Below are positions 55,431 to 64,000 of a DNA stretch of 64,000 nucleotides, one piece after another. The notes beneath the pieces are model-generated. The model was not told the DNA's origin, did not search any database, and saw only the letters and a program-made list of their open reading frames with translations. The first letter of the stretch is position 1, and each line of letters opens with the position of its first letter. Made by a program: the position numbers and the translations under genes. The DNA comes from Thalassotalea_E sp964620605 (GTDB taxonomy: Bacteria > Pseudomonadota > Gammaproteobacteria > Enterobacterales > Alteromonadaceae), in the NCBI GenBank assembly GCA_964620605.1, contig CAZUHQ010000005.1, positions 19,663 through 83,662 of the forward strand. Reading direction: 5' to 3'.

Positions 55431-56741
55431 ATGAATAATAGCGATCCAACTTATGTAAAGTGGTTCAGAAATGCCGCTCCTTACATCAATGCTCATCGTG
55501 GTAAAACCGTAGTCTTGATGTTTGGCGGTGAAGCGGTTTTGCATCCCAATTTTTCCAATATCATACACGATATTGCCTTGTTGCGCAGCCTAGGCGTTAA
55601 GCTGGTAATAGTGCATGGCGCGCGGCCGCAAATTGAAGATCGCATCGCTGGTCGCGGCATTAAATGTGAAATTGAGAACAATATCCGGGTAACAAATGCT
55701 GAAACCCTAGTAGCGGTTAAAGATGCCACAGGTTCGCTACGTTTGCATATCGAGGCTTTACTGACCACAGGGTTAGTGAATTCGCCAATGCACGGCTCGC
55801 AAATTCGTGTCAGCACCGGTAATTTCGTGATTGCCAAACCTATGGGAGTGCGCGACGGTATCGATTACAAATATACCGGTTGTGTCAGAAGAATCGATGC
55901 CGATGGCATTAATATGCAACTCGATTATGGTTCGATTGTTTTGTTGTCACCAATAGGTTATTCACCGACCGGTGAAGTGTTTAACCTGGCGCTGGAAGAT
56001 GTTGCTACCCAAACAGCAATCGCACTTAAGGCAGATAAATTAATCGCATTAACCGAAGATCAAGGGCTGATCGATCATAGTGGACAATTGATCCGTAGCT
56101 GTAGCGTGCGCAGGGTTAAAAGCTTGCTCGATGATAATGACTGCCATGTCCGCCAGCTATTGCTGCGCTCGATTATTCAGTGTGGAGAAAATGGCGTTGA
56201 GCGTTGCCATTGCGTCAGTTATCAAAGTGATACCGCTTTACTGCAGGAGTTATTTACCCGAGATGGTGCCGGAACCCTGATCGCTAAAGATCACAAGGAA
56301 CAGGTCGCGACCGCTACTATCGATGATGTTGCCGGCATTTTAGAGCTCATCCAACCATTGGAAGCAGAAGGGGTTTTAGTCAAACGTTCCCGGGAACTAT
56401 TGGAAATGGAGATAGAACGCTTCACGGTGATTAAAAAAGAAGATGTCATCATCGCTTGTGCTGCGCTTTATCCTTATCCTGAAGCCCGTAGCGGTGAAGT
56501 GGCCTGTGTGGTGATTCACCCTGATTATCGCAAAGGTAATCGCGGTGAACGCTTGATTGCGGAAATTGAAAATAAGGCCAAACAACAAGGTTTAGCGAAT
56601 GTTTTTGTGCTGACGACCGTTAGTGGTCACTGGTTTATCGAACAGGGCTTTGTTGAACAGTCGATTGACCAGTTGCCGGACGGAAAAAAGCAAATGTATA
56701 ATTTTCAACGTAAATCTAAGGTATTTATTAAATTGCTTTAG
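55431..56741 (+). CDS. argA: Amino-acid N-acetyltransferase (N-acetylglutamate synthase)
   Basis: A 436-residue classic ArgA: an N-terminal amino-acid-kinase-like domain that senses arginine (VLMFGGEAVL, IVHGARPQI; about 1-285) and a C-terminal GNAT domain (about 290-436) with EVACVVIHPDYRKGNRGERL. It makes N-acetylglutamate, the first step. With the GNAT on ArgH this gives two candidate acetylglutamate synthase domains in one cluster. Confidence 0.94.
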   Translation: MNNSDPTYVKWFRNAAPYINAHRGKTVVLMFGGEAVLHPNFSNIIHDIALLRSLGVKLVIVHGARPQIEDRIAGRGIKCEIENNIRVTNAETLVAVKDATGSLRLHIEALLTTGLVNSPMHGSQIRVSTGNFVIAKPMGVRDGIDYKYTGCVRRIDADGINMQLDYGSIVLLSPIGYSPTGEVFNLALEDVATQTAIALKADKLIALTEDQGLIDHSGQLIRSCSVRRVKSLLDDNDCHVRQLLLRSIIQCGENGVERCHCVSYQSDTALLQELFTRDGAGTLIAKDHKEQVATATIDDVAGILELIQPLEAEGVLVKRSRELLEMEIERFTVIKKEDVIIACAALYPYPEARSGEVACVVIHPDYRKGNRGERLIAEIENKAKQQGLANVFVLTTVSGHWFIEQGFVEQSIDQLPDGKKQMYNFQRKSKVFIKLL

Positions 56742-57112
56742 CAAAGTACGACAATTTTTTGCTTAAAATGCCACTGTTTTTGTAAATATTTTGTAACATT
56801 TTGTCGAAAGTGTGACTGACTAGCACTTTCGGCAGGTGTTGTTATCATGGGCTGGCAGCTAACCGCGAAGGATTTTTAGTCAATGTGATTAGCCGGTATT
56901 AACCTAGTTTAAAGCTAAGAATTTCAACCCTCTATAATTGCTAAGCTTGAATTGTTGTCGCTGCTTAGGTTTGCCATATCTCGTTATACTTTAACTAGCT
57001 TTTCTGATTTTGTTACTTTAGTGTAATAATTTGGTGTAAAACTTGTGTTTTATGATGAAATAAGATGCAATGAACGTCTAATAAAACCACATAATGAGTA
57101 GTAACAAGAGTC
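56742..57112. promoter_or_regulatory. Region between argA and the export module
   Basis: A gene-free AT-rich stretch of about 370 bases. A 10-bp stem with one G-U pair (56803-56812 with 56824-56833) and an 11-base loop lies 62 bases after argA; no T run follows. TTTTGTAA-like words repeat just before it. No firm promoter for the export genes was picked out. Confidence 0.35.
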
Positions 57113-58306
57113 ATGCAATCATTAAAGGACAACAGTAAGTTCTTCAGCTGTATACTGTTGTTGGCTTTGGCAACTGGCAATGCCAAGGCCGAACAGTTGT
57201 TTACTACGCATACGGATAACCTGTTTCAGTTGTCAGTGTCACCAGAATTTGGTGTTACTGATAATTTCCTCTATCAAGATAACGACAAGCAAGAGACAAG
57301 TTATCTTACCTTGAATACTGAGGCTAAGCTGCAATTACAATCTGAGCGTCAGTTAGCAGCATTTGATGCTAGCTTTAGCCATGTCAAATATCACAGCTTT
57401 TCTCAGGATGATCATAGTAATTACCAATTAGCGCCGAGTTATCAATTTAAGTTGGCGACTAATCAGGCACTGTTTATTCAAGCTGAGATGCAAGCCAGTT
57501 ACCAGGAGCGGGGCACAGGCTTGTCACTTGGTCAGGCGCAGCAATTGAACGTTGGTGATGAACAACAAAAGCGCAGCGTTAGCGGCGGTTTTCTCTATGG
57601 TCAACAAGATTCAGTGGCGAAATTGACCCTGACAATAGCAACTGAAGATCATCGTTATCAAACTAGGCGCAGTATTACTCGTGTGCTTGATCATCAAACC
57701 CAGGCCATTCGTAGCAGTTTTGACTATTTACTCTCAGATTATTCCTATCTTGCCAGTGAATTAATATATCAAGACGTTAGCTTTGCTCATAACCCGTTGC
57801 AAGATAAGCGCAGGTTGACGGCATTGCTCGGGATTAAGTGGCAAACCACGGCGGCTACTCGGCTTGCGGTGCTTATCGGCTATCAGCAAGTGGATTTTAC
57901 CCAGTCGACCTTTAAAAATGATAGTGCGATGAAATGGCAGCTTGACTGGCAATGGCATCCGGTCGAATCAAGCAAATTATTACTACAATCGAAAAGAGAT
58001 TTCCAGGAAGCAAACCGGCTGACGAACAGTTATCGGTTGATCGATGCGCATTATCTTAAAGTGCAACATAGTTTTAGTGAATATTGGCAGCTGGCGCTGG
58101 CGATTAATTTTAATCAGGAACAGTTGGTGTATAGCGATACACGCACCGCAGAAGATTACCTTTCCTTTAATGCCGAGCTCAATTATCAAAGCAGAGACTG
58201 GTTGTCATTCTATCTTCGTTATACCACATCTAATTTAGATGCAAAGCAGAGTGTGCTGGATTACCAACGTAGTGGTGTTTCGCTTGGTTTTAGTGTTACT
58301 ATCTGA
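57113..58306 (+). CDS. Outer-membrane beta-barrel protein of a polysaccharide-export module
   Basis: A 397-residue secreted protein: signal peptide (about 1-27, ending AKA), then alternating amphipathic strands rich in Gln, Ser, Tyr and aromatic residues, ending in a barrel-like terminal strand with aromatic and hydrophobic alternation (GVSLGFSVTI). Barrels of this size stand beside Wza/Wzc genes in exopolysaccharide loci. The role in export is inferred from the neighbours. The Wza-like gene begins 16 bases later. Confidence 0.7.
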   Translation: MQSLKDNSKFFSCILLLALATGNAKAEQLFTTHTDNLFQLSVSPEFGVTDNFLYQDNDKQETSYLTLNTEAKLQLQSERQLAAFDASFSHVKYHSFSQDDHSNYQLAPSYQFKLATNQALFIQAEMQASYQERGTGLSLGQAQQLNVGDEQQKRSVSGGFLYGQQDSVAKLTLTIATEDHRYQTRRSITRVLDHQTQAIRSSFDYLLSDYSYLASELIYQDVSFAHNPLQDKRRLTALLGIKWQTTAATRLAVLIGYQQVDFTQSTFKNDSAMKWQLDWQWHPVESSKLLLQSKRDFQEANRLTNSYRLIDAHYLKVQHSFSEYWQLALAINFNQEQLVYSDTRTAEDYLSFNAELNYQSRDWLSFYLRYTTSNLDAKQSVLDYQRSGVSLGFSVTI

Positions 58307-58322
58307 CAATTGGATAAAAAAT

Positions 58323-58850
58323 ATGCGATTGATTGTTACTTTATTGGCACTTAGTTTACTGATTTTTGGCAGTGCCAGCCAGGCTCAGGCAGAAAATTAT
58401 CGCTTGGGCGCGGGTGATAAAATAGCTATTTCTGTCTATGGTGAACCTGATCTCAGTATCAGCGTTAAGATCGGTAAATCCGGAATGATCACCTTCCCAT
58501 TTTTGGATGATATCAAAGTACAGGGGCTTTCAGCAAAGGCGTTAGCCGAAAAGATCAAAGCTGGTTTGTTGGGAGATTATCTCGTTGATCCGCAAGTGAC
58601 AGTGTCAATTGTTGAGTATCGACCGTTCTTTATTCATGGTCAGGTAAAGCGTCCGGGGGGTTATCCCTATCAGGATGATTTAACCTTAGATAAAGCAATC
58701 GCACTGGCTGGAGGGCTGGCGAGCCGGGCATCAAAAACACAATGGAAAATAACAAGGATAGTTGATGGAAAAAACAAGGTAATTCAAGGGGTTGTTATGA
58801 CGCCTATCTTACCTGACGATATAATAGAAATAGAGCAAAGCTTTTTTTGA
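58323..58850 (+). CDS. Wza-like polysaccharide export protein (short form)
   Basis: A 175-residue periplasmic protein. A signal peptide (about 1-24) is followed by a polysaccharide-export domain (YRLGAGDKIAISVYGEPDLS) and one SLBB-like repeat (FFIHGQVKRPGGYPYQ). There is no lipobox Cys and no C-terminal amphipathic helix like that of E. coli Wza (about 379 residues), so the outer-membrane pore may come from the neighbouring barrel. ATG at 58323 is preferred; the frame open from 58239 overlaps the barrel gene. The stop overlaps the next start (TTGA). Confidence 0.85.
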   Translation: MRLIVTLLALSLLIFGSASQAQAENYRLGAGDKIAISVYGEPDLSISVKIGKSGMITFPFLDDIKVQGLSAKALAEKIKAGLLGDYLVDPQVTVSIVEYRPFFIHGQVKRPGGYPYQDDLTLDKAIALAGGLASRASKTQWKITRIVDGKNKVIQGVVMTPILPDDIIEIEQSFF

Positions 58851-61000
58851 ACAATAATAATAACCCACAACTGGCATCGACAGCTGATGAAGTTGCCTTA
58901 AAAGAAGTATTAACGCCGCTGTGGAACAGGCGGTGGCAAATACTTGTGCTGACGCTGCTAATTTCCCTAGCAGTAGCAGTATATGCCTCGTTATTAAAAC
59001 CTTCCTATTGCGCCAGTGCTATTTTACAAATCGGTAGCCATAAACCGACCAATACCTTATCAATTAAAGATGCATTTAATGAATCGACCGCCAGTTGGGA
59101 ACAGGTTAAGACCCAATATGAGCTATTGCGCTCAAGAAAATTCGCTGAGCGTGTCGTTACCAGTTTAAATTTAACCAGTCACCCGGACTTTAATTCCGGC
59201 AAATATCAAAAGACGCTAAGCTTTTGGTTTGAAAATTCCGAGGATACTAAGCCTGCTTCTTTTAATCAGGTGGTGGAACAGTTTCAGAGACAATTAACCA
59301 TTGCACCTATTGTCGATACTGAACTGGTGAAGATAAGCTTTACTTCATATGATGCCGAGTTAGCCAGTCAGGTGGCGAACAGAATTGGCCAAACCTATTT
59401 ACAATACCAGGATGAAATACACAGCGCGTCAAAAGCGTCGGCTTCACAGTGGTTAGTAGATCAGCTCGAAGAGCTGGGTAAAAAACTGGAAGCCTCAGAA
59501 CAGGCATTACAATCGTTCAGAGAGCAGGAAGGTATCGTTGATATCAAAGGGATAGCGGGGTTGATCGAGTCTGAATTAACCGAACTGACCTCGTCGGCGT
59601 TAAAGGCATCAAAAAAAGTCGACGATCTGAAAGTCACTTACCAATATATTCAAAACTATCGTGGTAATAACCAGCAACTTACTGAGTTACAGGAAATTCA
59701 TCAGAATCCTAGCTATGTTCAGTTACGTCGTTCTGAAGAGCAATTAGAAAGAAAAATCGACGAGTTATCACAACGTTATGGTCCAAAACATCCGAAAAGA
59801 ACGGCAATGGAAGCGGAATTAATTTCGCTGAGAGAAAACATTGTTAAACAAGTCAATGAGCAGGTAGTAGCGATTGAAAAAGCGTATTTCTCGGCGCAGG
59901 AAAAAGTCAAAGCGACCACGGCTCGTCTTAATGAAACCAAGGCTGAATATTTGCGTATCAGTCGCTTGAAAAATAAGTTTTCGCAATTGCTGCGCGAAGT
60001 TGAAACTAATAAACAACTTTATAGTAACTATCTGATCCGATTAAAAGAAACGGATGCCATGGGGAATTACAAATCGAATTTTTATGTTCGTTTTATCGAT
60101 AAGGCGATTACCCCTAAATTGCCGATTGCGCCTAATAAAACCCTGATGGTGGCGATGAGTCTAGTACTTTCTTTTACAATACTTTCTTTAATTGTGATTG
60201 TCAGAGAGCTAGTGATTGACACCTTAAATTCACGCCGCAAGCTCGATAGCTTTCAGGAAGCGGAAATTCTTGCCGTGCTGCCTAAGTTTAAAAAATCTAA
60301 GTCTTGCAGGGATCAATATCAGGGCGATAATCGATTTGTTGAGGCGATTCGCTCACTTAGAACCTCTTTGTTGTTAGGCCAAAATAAAAAGCCGCCGCAA
60401 GTAATAGCAATTACATCGTCAGTGCCCAATGAAGGTAAATCTACCGTCGCACTTGAGTTGGCGCGCTCTTTTAGTGAAATGGAAAAAGTGCTTTTGATAG
60501 AAGCAGATATGCGCCATCCAACTTTATATCAGGGATTAGGGTTAGATCAGTTTCGTCCGGGATTATCCAATTTATTGGCAAAAACCCATCAGATAAACGA
60601 ATGTATCTTTCGTGATAAACAGGTTAAGTTGGACATTTTAACTTCAGGCATCACGCCGGCCAATCCGCTAGCATTTCTCTCGATGAAACGTTTTAACATG
60701 CTGATTAAGGTGTTTTGCAATTTTTACGATCGCATTATTATTGAAACGCCACCGGTCAATGCCGTCAGTGATGCGGTGATTATTTCGCGCTCTGTTGATA
60801 GCCTGTTATATATAGTTCACGGTAGCAAAACCAAGAGAGAACATATCACATCTGGCCTGCGATTATTAAAGCAGGTTAATGCGCCGATCGCCGGGGTCGT
60901 GGTTAATCAGAGTGAAAACATCGACAGTGAAAAATACCATGCCAAGTATTATCTCGATACCGGCAACATTATTAAACTACCGGTGCGCAAGCACGGCTAA
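58847..61000 (+). CDS. Wzc-like chain-length regulator with tyrosine-kinase-type ATPase domain
   Basis: A 717-residue inner-membrane protein: TM1 (about 31-51), a Wzz domain and coiled coil, TM2 (about 431-451), and a cytoplasmic BY-kinase domain. Walker A is SSVPNEGKST (about 527), Walker A' LLIEADMRHP (about 550) and Walker B IIIETPPV (about 630). The tail has only YHAKYY as tyrosine cluster, fewer than usual for Wzc. The TTG start overlaps the wza-like stop, so coupling is likely; no better start is seen. It controls polymer length and export. Confidence 0.88.
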   Translation: MNNNNNPQLASTADEVALKEVLTPLWNRRWQILVLTLLISLAVAVYASLLKPSYCASAILQIGSHKPTNTLSIKDAFNESTASWEQVKTQYELLRSRKFAERVVTSLNLTSHPDFNSGKYQKTLSFWFENSEDTKPASFNQVVEQFQRQLTIAPIVDTELVKISFTSYDAELASQVANRIGQTYLQYQDEIHSASKASASQWLVDQLEELGKKLEASEQALQSFREQEGIVDIKGIAGLIESELTELTSSALKASKKVDDLKVTYQYIQNYRGNNQQLTELQEIHQNPSYVQLRRSEEQLERKIDELSQRYGPKHPKRTAMEAELISLRENIVKQVNEQVVAIEKAYFSAQEKVKATTARLNETKAEYLRISRLKNKFSQLLREVETNKQLYSNYLIRLKETDAMGNYKSNFYVRFIDKAITPKLPIAPNKTLMVAMSLVLSFTILSLIVIVRELVIDTLNSRRKLDSFQEAEILAVLPKFKKSKSCRDQYQGDNRFVEAIRSLRTSLLLGQNKKPPQVIAITSSVPNEGKSTVALELARSFSEMEKVLLIEADMRHPTLYQGLGLDQFRPGLSNLLAKTHQINECIFRDKQVKLDILTSGITPANPLAFLSMKRFNMLIKVFCNFYDRIIIETPPVNAVSDAVIISRSVDSLLYIVHGSKTKREHITSGLRLLKQVNAPIAGVVVNQSENIDSEKYHAKYYLDTGNIIKLPVRKHG

Positions 61001-61082
61001 TGAGTATAGTTAAATGGCGGCAACAGATATCTATCGTTAATTTTTTCTATTACAATAGTAAAAATTTTTGCTATTAGTCACC

Positions 61083-62111
61083 ATGAGCACACCGCAAGCA
61101 TTACAACTCAGCCCTGAAAACAGTTTTTCTATTCAAAGTGATTGCCAAGCCTTTTATTCGCCAAGCTCGATTGAACAATTAACGAGTATTGCTCCTCTAC
61201 TTGATGAGCCGTTTTATGTCTTGGGAGCCGGCACTAATACCTTATTTGTAGATGAGTCGACGCCAACGATTATCCATCCTGATTTTCATGGCATTAATGC
61301 CAATGACTGTGGCGATCACGTGTTAGTGACCGGGCAATGTGCGGAAAACTGGCATCAGTTCGTGCAGTTTTGTTTGGCTAACGGTTATTATGGCATAGAA
61401 AATCTCGCCTTGATCCCTGGCAGTATTGGCGCAGCCCCGGTACAAAATATCGGTGCCTATGGCGTGGAACTGGCGGATGTTCTTGATAGCGTTACTTGGT
61501 ATGAGTTTAGCGCGCAAACCTTACATCGGTTTTCTAATAGCGAGTGTCAGTTTGGCTATCGCGACAGCATTTTTAAACGCGAACTTTTCGGCAAAGGGCT
61601 GATAGTGTCAGTGACATTGAAGCTAACTAAGTACTGGCAGCCTACGCTCAGTTATCAGGGACTCGCTGAACTTGGCGAGCAAGCCACACCCGAGCAAGTA
61701 TTTCAGCAAGTGGTGGATTTGCGCCGCTCCAAGTTACCGGATCCCGAGCAGTTGGCGAATGCTGGCAGTTTTTTCAAAAATCCTGTGGTTGATCAAGATA
61801 AGTTTAGTCATTTACAGCAAAACTATCCGGATATGCCGTTTTATCCGCAGCCAACAGGAAAATATAAGTTGGCGGCTGGCTGGTTGATTGATCAATGTGG
61901 TTTAAAAGGTTTTCGTCAAGGCAAAGTCGGTGTCCATCAACATCAGGCGTTAGTGCTAGTGAACTATGGTCAAGCAAGTGGTCAGGATATTTATCGACTG
62001 GCGCAACATGTGCAACAACTGGTGCGACAAAAGTTTGCCATTAGTTTGGAACCAGAAGTGCGATTATTAACGTCGCATGGCTTAATTGAACTAGCAGAAA
62101 TTAAAAATTAA
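61083..62111 (+). CDS. murB: UDP-N-acetylenolpyruvoylglucosamine reductase
   Basis: A 342-residue FAD enzyme for peptidoglycan precursor synthesis. FAD-binding residues lie in LGAGTNTLFV; PGSIGAAPVQNIGAYG, AGSFFKNP with the catalytic Ser, and the final LEPEVRLL with the catalytic Glu are all present. ATG at 61083 is preferred to TTG at 61068. It is followed by birA two bases later, as in E. coli. Confidence 0.95.
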   Translation: MSTPQALQLSPENSFSIQSDCQAFYSPSSIEQLTSIAPLLDEPFYVLGAGTNTLFVDESTPTIIHPDFHGINANDCGDHVLVTGQCAENWHQFVQFCLANGYYGIENLALIPGSIGAAPVQNIGAYGVELADVLDSVTWYEFSAQTLHRFSNSECQFGYRDSIFKRELFGKGLIVSVTLKLTKYWQPTLSYQGLAELGEQATPEQVFQQVVDLRRSKLPDPEQLANAGSFFKNPVVDQDKFSHLQQNYPDMPFYPQPTGKYKLAAGWLIDQCGLKGFRQGKVGVHQHQALVLVNYGQASGQDIYRLAQHVQQLVRQKFAISLEPEVRLLTSHGLIELAEIKN

Positions 62112-62112
62112 T

Positions 62113-63087
62113 ATGGCGAATTCGGTAAAAGAACAATTAATTAAACAGCTAGCCAGTGGACAGTTTGTTTCAGGCGAGCTGATCGGCAAAGAATTGGGGA
62201 TCAGCCGTGCGGCGATTTCTAAACATATCGCCGGACTTGCCGATATCGGCATCGATGTTTATCGCGTTACTGGCAAAGGCTATCGTCTGGCGACGCCTTT
62301 GTTTTTGCTCGATAAGACTAAAATTCTCTCTCAGATAATACTTGATGACTACGGCAGCAAATTAGCCGTGCATAGCCTGATCGATTCCACTAACAGTTAC
62401 TTAATGCGCCGGGTGCCAAATCAAGTTAAACAAGGGCAGGTGGTGATTGCCGAGCACCAAAGTGCCGGTCGCGGGCGGCGCGGCAGGCAATGGGTATCGC
62501 CGTTTGGCTCGCATATATATATGTCTATGTACTGGTATCTGGAACAGGGAATGTCAGCGGCGATGGGGTTAAGCGTAGTCACTGCATTAGCGGTCAGTGA
62601 TGCCATTCGTTCTTTATATGATATTGATGTTCAGTTAAAGTGGCCAAATGATATTTATCTCAATGGCGTTAAACTTGCCGGGATTTTGATCGATCTTGAA
62701 GGCCAGGCGCTGGAGACTTGCCATAGCGTTATCGGTATTGGATTAAATGTGGCTATGCCTAAAGAGGCGGCTACGGCGATAGATCAGCCGTGGACTGATT
62801 TGCAGTCAAATAGTACGAGCGTGATTGAGCGTAACCGGTTGTGTGGCGAAATTATCAATTGTTTAAATCGTCGGTTGGCGGTACATAAGGAATATGGTAT
62901 CGCAACTATGGTAGACGACTGGCTAAAACAAGATTTGTATTTAAACAAGCCGGTAAAATTAGTTACTGGTGATAAAGAAACCTTAGGGGTTTGTCGTGGT
63001 ATTAATAATCACGGCGCTTTATTGTTGGAAATAGATAATGAAGTTAAGCCAGTTTATGGCGGTGAAGTCAGTTTAAGGGCCGGTTAA
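62113..63087 (+). CDS. birA: Biotin-protein ligase / biotin operon repressor BirA
   Basis: A 324-residue bifunctional protein: winged helix (about 1-60, with LGISRAAISKHIAGL), catalytic domain with GRGRRGRQW and KWPNDIYLNGVKLAG, and a C-terminal SH3-like cap. It attaches biotin to AccB and, with the HTH, represses bio genes. The stop overlaps the coaX start by one base (TAATG). Confidence 0.95.
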   Translation: MANSVKEQLIKQLASGQFVSGELIGKELGISRAAISKHIAGLADIGIDVYRVTGKGYRLATPLFLLDKTKILSQIILDDYGSKLAVHSLIDSTNSYLMRRVPNQVKQGQVVIAEHQSAGRGRRGRQWVSPFGSHIYMSMYWYLEQGMSAAMGLSVVTALAVSDAIRSLYDIDVQLKWPNDIYLNGVKLAGILIDLEGQALETCHSVIGIGLNVAMPKEAATAIDQPWTDLQSNSTSVIERNRLCGEIINCLNRRLAVHKEYGIATMVDDWLKQDLYLNKPVKLVTGDKETLGVCRGINNHGALLLEIDNEVKPVYGGEVSLRAG

Positions 63088-63818
63088 TGAAGGCATTACT
63101 GGATATAGGCAACACTCGTAGTAAATACGTCTTGCTTGAGCAGGGCAAGCTATCAGCAATCCATTACCTGGAAACTTGCCAATTAACGCCCACTTGGTTA
63201 TCGGCAAATTTTACCGGCGTTAGCCACTGCGTAGTGGCGAATGTTGCTCAGGAAGACGTCAGCCAGGTGATCCGTCACTGGTGTCAACAGCATCATATTG
63301 ATTGTCAGTTACTGCAAAGTGAAGCACAGAATTTTGGTATTCGCTGTGCTTATCAAGAACCTCAGCATTTTGGGGTTGATCGCTGGTTGGCATTAGTGGG
63401 CACCGCCCGGCAATTTAAAAACCAAGATTGCCTGATTATTGATGCCGGAACTGCCACCACTTTAGATGTTTTAAGTGCTAACGGTCAGCATTTAGGCGGC
63501 TGGATTTTTCCCGGGATTGATTTATTGTTTAATAGCCTTTTAGTTAATACAGAGAATATTTCCGCCCAAGCACAAGTTATTAACAAAGTTGTGCTGGCCG
63601 ATAATACTTCTGATGCGGTTAATCAGGGTTCCTGGGCAGCGACACTGGGACTTATTAATTCTTCCAAACAAGTTTGTCAGCATGAACATGGCATTAGTGA
63701 GCAGCAACTGAAAATTATCATCACTGGCGGTAACGCGCAGCAATTAGCCAAGTTATATCCGGGTAAAGCCGAAGTGGTCAATAATCTGTTGTTTATAGGC
63801 ATGCAAGCATATTGCTAG
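63087..63818 (+). CDS. coaX: Type III pantothenate kinase CoaX
   Basis: A 243-residue ASKHA-fold kinase, first step of coenzyme A synthesis. The N-terminal phosphate motif is LLDIGNTRSKYVLL; the second is IIDAGTATTLDVL and GVDRWLAL is the pantothenate region. Type III replaces the CoaA type present in E. coli at this same place between birA and tRNA-Thr. coaX is coupled to birA. Confidence 0.93.
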   Translation: MKALLDIGNTRSKYVLLEQGKLSAIHYLETCQLTPTWLSANFTGVSHCVVANVAQEDVSQVIRHWCQQHHIDCQLLQSEAQNFGIRCAYQEPQHFGVDRWLALVGTARQFKNQDCLIIDAGTATTLDVLSANGQHLGGWIFPGIDLLFNSLLVNTENISAQAQVINKVVLADNTSDAVNQGSWAATLGLINSSKQVCQHEHGISEQQLKIIITGGNAQQLAKLYPGKAEVVNNLLFIGMQAYC

Positions 63819-63842
63819 CAATAATTTCTGACTTTTGTCGAT

Positions 63843-63867
63843 TGTTTGAATAAAAAAACGTCAAACA
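63843..63867 (+). terminator. Weak terminator-like hairpin after coaX
   Basis: A 7-bp stem TGTTTGA/TCAAACA with an 11-base loop lies 25 bases after coaX; long T tracts come later (63882-63898). It may end the murB-birA-coaX transcript. Confidence 0.3.
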
Positions 63868-63899
63868 GTAAAAAACATCGATTTTTTTTAGTTTTTTTA

Positions 63900-63928
63900 T
63901 TGCAAGGGGCAAAACATTACTCTAGAAT
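63900..63928 (+). promoter_or_regulatory. Promoter of the tRNA operon
   Basis: TTGCAA, a 17-base spacer, then TAGAAT, followed by a GC-containing discriminator GCACCAC as in stringently controlled stable-RNA promoters. It lies 20 bases before the tRNA. Confidence 0.7.
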
Positions 63929-63947
63929 TCGCACCACTTAATGCAGT

Positions 63948-64000
<53 letters not shown>

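Overview
The window is chromosomal DNA of a gammaproteobacterium, most like the marine Alteromonadales (Colwelliaceae/Thalassotalea-type). This rests on gene order and protein resemblance, not on a search. Long blocks follow the Escherichia coli order: yibQ-envC-gpmM / yibN-grxC-secB-gpsA-trmL, cpxA-cpxR / cpxP, psd-rsgA / orn, queG / nnr-tsaE-amiB-mutL-miaA-hfq-hflX-hflK-hflC-yjeT-purA, metJ / metB-metL, and murB-birA-coaX followed by tRNA-Thr. Genes are tightly packed. I see no insertion sequence, prophage, integrase or CRISPR array. One run of 10 Ns (11383-11392) is an assembly gap inside a gene.

Layout: 1-3567 holds a cut patatin-like lipase, a small secreted trypsin-like protease, and UDP-glucuronate synthesis plus epimerisation. 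3650-10270 is the envC/gpmM/secB/gpsA core. 10372-15111 holds a metal efflux pump, a secreted lysophospholipase-like hydrolase and the Cpx envelope-stress system with a CpxR box. 15100-17472 is a BlaI / M56-peptidase pair in which the membrane peptidase carries a TonB-like C-terminus. 17517-21528 covers phospholipid genes, rsgA, orn and a thioesterase-like protein. 21672-27073 is the least ordinary stretch: a 1160-residue membrane protein with the outline of a hybrid sensor kinase but no recognisable catalytic motifs, then a DUF1289 protein, then a TPR response regulator with Ala at the phospho-acceptor position. 27122-40080 is the queG-to-purA housekeeping block. 40514-46039 holds malic enzyme and methionine genes with tandem MetJ boxes. 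46145-48830 is an unknown protein and a diguanylate cyclase. 49222-56741 is the arginine cluster argC-B-F-G-H(A)-A, with argH fused to an acetyltransferase domain although a full argA follows. 57113-61000 is a three-gene polysaccharide-export module without glycosyltransferases. 61083-64000 is murB-birA-coaX and a tRNA-Thr cut by the window end.

Functional links: EnvC (4498-5670) is in E. coli the activator of the amidase AmiB (30380-31702), so the two ends of one division-septum pathway lie in this window. ArgC, B, F, G, H and A give all of arginine synthesis except argD and argE. Cpx, HflKC and SecB all serve envelope protein quality. The most promising material for novelty is the degenerate signalling pair at 21672-27073; the M56-TonB protein and the double N-acetylglutamate synthase arrangement come next. 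Start codons were moved from the longest frame wherever a Shine-Dalgarno sequence, a signal peptide or family length favoured an internal start.
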